The notes under the pieces: model-generated
Told to the model about the DNA's origin: nothing
The model's database searches: none
The model's input: the letters and a program-made list of their open reading frames with translations, nothing else
Assembly (NCBI GenBank): GCA_001643475.1
Contig: LXTK01000010.1
Span: forward strand, 2,094 to 11,217
Direction of reading: 5' to 3'
Length of the DNA: 9,124 nt
DNA from: Proteobacteria bacterium SPGG2
GTDB taxonomy: Bacteria > Pseudomonadota > Gammaproteobacteria > Acidiferrobacterales > SPGG2
Position numbers and translations under genes: made by a program
Shown: piece by piece, positions 5,645 to 9,124 of the stretch
Position numbering within the stretch: position 1 is the first letter of the stretch
Layout of the letters: each line of letters opens with the position of its first letter

Positions 5645-8175
5645 TACTTCGGCGTGCCAGCCTGCGTTATCTATCACGACATCCATGGGTAGTGGTCTTG
5701 TCGGTGTTGGGGGTCGCGCTTGGCGTCGCGGTTGTCGTCGCTATCGACCTCGCCAACGAGAGTGCGGTCCGTGCGTTCACGCTTTCGGTAGAAACACTTT
5801 CTGGCCAAGCGACGCATCAAATTGTGGGTGGACCGCGTGGCTTGTCAGAGGTGACTTATCGGCGACTACGCATCGACGCACAGGTGCGCACCTCTGCGCC
5901 GGTGGTAGAAGGTCATGCCCGATTACCAGATTTTGTCGGGCAGACGTTCACGCTCCTTGGCATCGATCCGTTCGCGGAAGCAAAATTTCGACCCTATGTC
6001 AGTAGCGGTCGTGACACACCCGGACTGACACAACTGCTGTCGGAGCCGGCAACCGGCCTCATAACCCGTAGTACCGCGAATCGATTGGGCATCAACGCGG
6101 GTGATACGCTCAAGCTGCGTATCGGAACTGCTTACCACACGCTATCCATCGTTGGACTGATAGAGCCTACGGATAGTGTCACTCAGCAGGGCCTTGCCTC
6201 AGTGATCGTTACCGACATTGCCACGGCACAAGAGCTGTTGGGTATGCAGGGGCGACTCAGCTGGATCGATCTCATCGTTCCCGACGACGACAGCGAACTC
6301 ACACAGCGAATTCAGCGCATCTTGCCGAAGGACGCGACGATTATCCGTTCGGAAAATCGCTCCCATGCACTAAACCAAATGACACGTGGATTCAGGGTCA
6401 ATCTAACCGCGTTGAGCCTTCTTGCATTACTGGTTGGTATGTTCCTGATCTACAACATCATGACGTTTTCCGTCATCCAACGACGTGAGCTTGTCGGCAC
6501 GTTACGTGCCTTGGGGGTGACTCGTCGACAGATCTTTAGTCAAGTCATTATAGAAGCGATGTTGATTGGCGGTATCGGTACTGTGTGCGGCATTGCGCTT
6601 GGCATTGCTTTGGGCAGTGGGCTGGTAGAACGGGTGGTGCGAACCATTAATGACCTGTACTTCGTCGTATCTGTCAGTGAGTTGACGGTGAGCCCCTTGT
6701 CGTTGCTTAAGGGAGTGGCTGTCGGTATGGGCGCCACCCTATTAGCGGCATTGGCCCCCGCTTGGGAGGCCACGGGCGCACCGGTGAGCACCGTATTACA
6801 GCGCTCGGCGGTCGAAAGTCGCGCGACTCGACGCGCACCCCGAGTTGCCTTGGCTGGCTTTGCCGTCGTTGTATTAGGTATCGGCCTGCTGGCTATTCCG
6901 AGCCGCAGCTTAGTGCTTGGTTTTAGCGCCCTGTTTGTATTGGTCGCGGGTTTCGTGCTCGTCGTTCCGGCGGCAACCGTGTGGCTGATGAGAGGACTCA
7001 AGCCTGTTATGGGCACGCTATTTGGTTTGTTGGGGCGCCTGGCAACGCGCGGTGTGGTGGCTGCCTTAAGCCGCACCAGCGTCGCCATCGCCGCGCTTGC
7101 CGTTGCGATCTCAGCTACGGTGGGGGTTGGCATTATGATCGACAGCTTTCGTCAATCATTCCTCGATTGGCTGACCGCGAGCTTGCGTGCTGATATCTAC
7201 GTTGCGGCGCCGGTCGCACAGACAGGACCGAGCGCGGCGACATTGGACGAAGATTTCATCGCGCGCGTGTCAACGCTGCCACAAGTGGCGGCCATAAGCA
7301 CCGGTCGGCGTGTCCGGTTAGACGGGCCCAGGGGTGTTCAACAGCTTCTGGTCTCGGAGGTCGATCGGGAACAGTTTCGGTTGTACCAGTTGAAGCACGG
7401 GGATGTCGAGCAAGTGTGGCAAGCATTCGAAAACGAAGGCGCGGTATTGGTTTCTGAACCCTATGCCTATCGCCACGATGTAGGTTTGGGCGACACTATT
7501 TCGCTTCGTACGAACCAGGGCGAGCGCCCGTTTACCATCGCCGGCATCTATTATGACTATGGTTCCGACGAGGGGAGGGTGAGCATAAGCCGCAATACCT
7601 ACAATCGATATTGGAACGACCGCAAAGTTACCTTTATCAGGATATACACTCAGCCGGCGGCGGATATCAGCGCGTTAATGAAACAGTTACGCAACGTGAC
7701 GGGGGAGCATGACCTTTTTATTCGCTCAAACCAAGCACTGCGTGAAGCCTCGATCCAAGTCTTCGATCGGACCTTCGCGATTACAAATATCTTGCGACTA
7801 TTGGCCACAATTGTCGCCTTTGTAGGCGTGCTCAGCGCACTGATGGCCTTGCAGCTCGAGCGCGCACGTGAGTTCGCTGTGTTGCGTGCAAACGGCCTCA
7901 CGCCGCGCCAAGTCTGGCAATTGGCGATGACTGAAACGGGCTTAATGGGATTTTGTTCGGGACTGTTCGCCCTACCATTGGGCATCGGCACGGCACTGGC
8001 GCTGATTCTGGTAATCAATCGGCGCTCGTTCGGTTGGACCCTACAAGTTTCGATTGACCCAAGCGTATTAGTTTTCGGGTTGTTGCTGGCCATGGTAGCC
8101 GCGCTGTTGGCAGCGCTTTACCCGGCATTCAAGATGACACGCACGTCGCTGGCGCTAGCGTTACGTGAAAAATGA
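5641..8175 (+). CDS. FtsX-like ABC permease, YbbP type (two fused permease halves)
   Basis: This is the inner-membrane permease partner of the preceding ATPase. It has 844 residues, close to the 804 of E. coli YbbP. About ten membrane segments are visible: 16-37, a core of four ending near 378 (252-278, 303-326, 352-376), 400-418, 424-446, 480-500, 718-738, 768-792 and 808-832. The first periplasmic block (about 40-250) is MacB_PCD-like. The first FtsX domain (about 255-385) carries QRRELVGTLRALGVTRRQI (280-298); the second (about 716-838) carries ERAREFAVLRANGLTPRQV (740-758). These are the coupling-helix sequences that touch the ATPase. A second periplasmic block spans about 505-712. RSFGWTLQ (795-802) is typical of YbbP-like proteins. 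The family moves lipids, lipoproteins or other envelope molecules rather than acting as a solute importer; the actual substrate is unknown. The start is fixed by the ATGA overlap. The gene ends 41 bases before the DUF1207 start, consistent with one operon. Confidence 0.92.
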   Translation: MILRRASLRYLSRHPWVVVLSVLGVALGVAVVVAIDLANESAVRAFTLSVETLSGQATHQIVGGPRGLSEVTYRRLRIDAQVRTSAPVVEGHARLPDFVGQTFTLLGIDPFAEAKFRPYVSSGRDTPGLTQLLSEPATGLITRSTANRLGINAGDTLKLRIGTAYHTLSIVGLIEPTDSVTQQGLASVIVTDIATAQELLGMQGRLSWIDLIVPDDDSELTQRIQRILPKDATIIRSENRSHALNQMTRGFRVNLTALSLLALLVGMFLIYNIMTFSVIQRRELVGTLRALGVTRRQIFSQVIIEAMLIGGIGTVCGIALGIALGSGLVERVVRTINDLYFVVSVSELTVSPLSLLKGVAVGMGATLLAALAPAWEATGAPVSTVLQRSAVESRATRRAPRVALAGFAVVVLGIGLLAIPSRSLVLGFSALFVLVAGFVLVVPAATVWLMRGLKPVMGTLFGLLGRLATRGVVAALSRTSVAIAALAVAISATVGVGIMIDSFRQSFLDWLTASLRADIYVAAPVAQTGPSAATLDEDFIARVSTLPQVAAISTGRRVRLDGPRGVQQLLVSEVDREQFRLYQLKHGDVEQVWQAFENEGAVLVSEPYAYRHDVGLGDTISLRTNQGERPFTIAGIYYDYGSDEGRVSISRNTYNRYWNDRKVTFIRIYTQPAADISALMKQLRNVTGEHDLFIRSNQALREASIQVFDRTFAITNILRLLATIVAFVGVLSALMALQLERAREFAVLRANGLTPRQVWQLAMTETGLMGFCSGLFALPLGIGTALALILVINRRSFGWTLQVSIDPSVLVFGLLLAMVAALLAALYPAFKMTRTSLALALREK

Positions 8176-8205
8176 CCGCTGCACGCGAGTACTAATCACG
8201 GCGCT

Positions 8206-8214
8206 AAAGGAGGT
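8206..8214 (+). promoter_or_regulatory. Perfect Shine-Dalgarno sequence before the DUF1207 pseudogene
   Basis: taaaggaggt precedes the ATG at 8217. It is the best ribosome-binding site in the window, although close to the start codon. It shows that the gene was once actively translated and fixes its original start. Confidence 0.7.
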
Positions 8215-8216
8215 AA

Positions 8217-8883
8217 ATGACGAAGCCAGGTATGCGGCCAGTCGCGCAATGGTCGTCGACCCTCGCGCTGATCTGCTTCGCATTAGGAACAACGGCGTGG
8301 ACGAGCGAGCACTGGTACCCGAAGGACGACGTATTTGCCCGACTCGTTGCCGATCCGAAAGAACCGCAGAACGTCATGATCGTAGCCGATCTGGAGCCTT
8401 GTCGGCATGCCGTTTAGCTTTCGGCGCGGACCGTTTTCCTTGCGCGCGCGGTTCTTTCACCAGAGCTCTCATCTCGGCGATGAGCTGCTGCTCGGCCCAA
8501 ATCCGCCACAGCGCATTAATCTCAGCTTCGAGGCGATCGATATGTTGGTCGCCTTCGAGTGGAAAGGTTGGCGACCCTAGGCTAGGGGCGCCTATGCTGT
8601 GCATGTCGATCCAAGTGACCTTGAACGGGGGCTATACCAAGCTGGTATCGATTATCGCCATGCGAAGGGCTGGTTAGGCGGCATCGATGTCAAGTGGCTG
8701 GAGGAACGGAACTGGGAACCGGGCACGAGCGCGATGGTTGGCTATCAGTTCGGCCCCAATAGAGGCGCAAACGGGCGCGCCATGAGCGCGCGACTGGTGT
8801 ATTACGATGGCGTGTCACCATTCGGTCAGTTCTTTGTGCAGGATATCTCGTACTGGGGTGCCGGCGTTTGGTTTCAGTTCTAG
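8217..8883 (+). pseudogene. Decayed DUF1207 protein gene (frameshift/deletion plus in-frame stop)
   Basis: Pieces of one DUF1207 protein lie in order on the + strand. Piece 1 (8217-8414) has a signal peptide (hydrophobic STLALICFALGTTA) and WYPKDDVFARLVADPKEPQ, the family's N-terminal motif, then runs into a stop at 8415. Piece 2, in another frame, runs from about 8395 to 8577 and reads VGMPFSFRRGPFSLRARFF, HQSSHLGDELLL and INLSFEAIDMLV, the family's central motifs. A TAG at 8578-8580 interrupts WRP-stop-ARGAYAVHVDP. Piece 3 continues in the same frame to 8883 (GLYQAGIDYR, GGIDVKWLEERNW, VYYDGVSPFGQFF, ending WGAGVWFQF). Between pieces 1 and 2 only about 40 bases remain where the family has on the order of 70-90 residues, so an internal deletion is likely. 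The C-terminal alternation of hydrophobic residues with a final Phe resembles an outer-membrane beta-barrel signal. The position directly after the ABC permease suggests an envelope partner. An independent short protein from piece 3 (GTG at 8599) is unlikely. Confidence 0.8.
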
Positions 8884-9017
8884 CCGAGGACCAAATTTCG
8901 GAGCGCACTTGACCGGCGTTGGCACTGCAGGAGGAGTGACTTTCGCCCGGGATAGGATGCGCCGCGTGTCGCAACACGCTATGATGCGCTGCATTTCGTA
9001 AAAGTCGTGGAATAGAG
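8884..9017. other. Intergenic region after the DUF1207 pseudogene
   Basis: This 134-base gap holds a small perfect hairpin, gcgtgt (8964-8969) with acacgc (8974-8979) around a four-base loop, overlapping a TATGAT (8980-8985) that has no matching -35 box. No T-run follows, so I do not call a terminator. Nothing else is recognised. Confidence 0.5.
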
Positions 9018-9124
9018 ATGAAAATGACAAGAACAAGAACGCCAGGAATCCTCACCGTCTTGCTCGGCCTCTTTTCTCTCACAAACAAACTCAACTCTGG
9101 AGCCAAGTGCTCGGTCAGCAACGG
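9018..9124 (+). CDS. Start of a probable secreted protein, cut by the window edge
   Basis: An open frame starts at ATG 9018 and is still open at the window end (35 codons). The N-terminus has three basic residues (MKMTRTRTPG) and then a hydrophobic stretch, ILTVLLGLFSL (11-21), with small residues after it (NSGAKC), as in a signal peptide. A cysteine at about residue 31 could be a mature-protein cysteine; the sequence before it (SGAK) does not fit a lipobox well. The ribosome-binding site is weak (aatagag). The family cannot be named from this fragment, and a second ATG at 9024 could be the true start. Confidence 0.42.
   Translation, partial: MKMTRTRTPGILTVLLGLFSLTNKLNSGAKCSVSN

Noticed and set aside
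6540..7133. A - strand frame of 197 codons inside the permease gene
   Set aside because: It is antisense to conserved membrane segments of the permease, is Ala/Thr/Pro-rich and has no recognisable domain or ribosome-binding site.
8374..8604. A - strand frame of 76 codons with a helical, charged protein that looks like an insertion-sequence remnant
   Set aside because: The + strand of the same stretch reads clear DUF1207 motifs (SFRRGPFSLRARFF, HQSSHLGDE), so the - strand frame is a shadow.
8165..8677. A + strand frame of 170 codons overlapping the permease end
   Set aside because: Its translation is rich in Arg, Cys and Ser and has no family resemblance; the DUF1207 pieces lie in the other two + frames.

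Overview
This window looks like chromosomal DNA from a proteobacterium, most likely a gammaproteobacterium. That placement is an inference from the gene content: a two-gene ABC exporter of the YbbA/YbbP type, a DUF1207 protein with an outer-membrane-like C-terminus, a short bactofilin, and a dimethylglycine/sarcosine dehydrogenase-like flavoprotein. Base composition is moderately GC-rich, and there are no phage, plasmid, CRISPR or complete insertion-sequence genes. I cannot name the species.

Layout. Positions 1-171 hold a degenerate tandem array of small hairpin repeats. It runs directly into an MFS exporter (172-1188) that lacks the first part of its family fold. A 268-base gap (1189-1456) follows, with an AT-rich promoter-like patch and two inverted, C/G-rich hairpin elements. 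The second of these overlaps the ribosome-binding region of an 804-residue FAD/folate dehydrogenase (1457-3871, + strand). Convergent with it are two - strand genes: a bactofilin (4307-3903) and, upstream of that, a small secreted protein (4817-4425) that resembles only the N-terminal part of a large mechanosensitive channel. A 122-base divergent gap (4818-4939) precedes a + strand operon: ABC ATPase (4940-5644), overlapping ATGA, FtsX/MacB-type permease of 844 residues (5641-8175), then a DUF1207 gene (8217-8883). The window ends in the first 35 codons of a probable secreted protein (from 9018).

How the genes fit together. The ATPase and permease are translationally coupled and form one inner-membrane transporter of the LolD/MacB/YbbP class, which moves lipidic or envelope substrates rather than small solutes. 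The DUF1207 gene, 41 bases downstream with a perfect Shine-Dalgarno sequence, was probably its envelope partner. It is now a pseudogene: an early frame is lost, roughly the second quarter of the protein is missing, and the remaining frame carries an in-frame TAG. The dehydrogenase stands alone and suggests use of methylated glycines (glycine-betaine breakdown products) with tetrahydrofolate as one-carbon acceptor.

The main pattern is damage: an MFS gene without its start, a channel-like gene without its end, and an internally deleted DUF1207 gene, together with two kinds of non-coding repeats. I see no convincing new defence, mobile or RNA system; the most useful leads are the gene decay, the repeat elements and the transporter-DUF1207 pairing.
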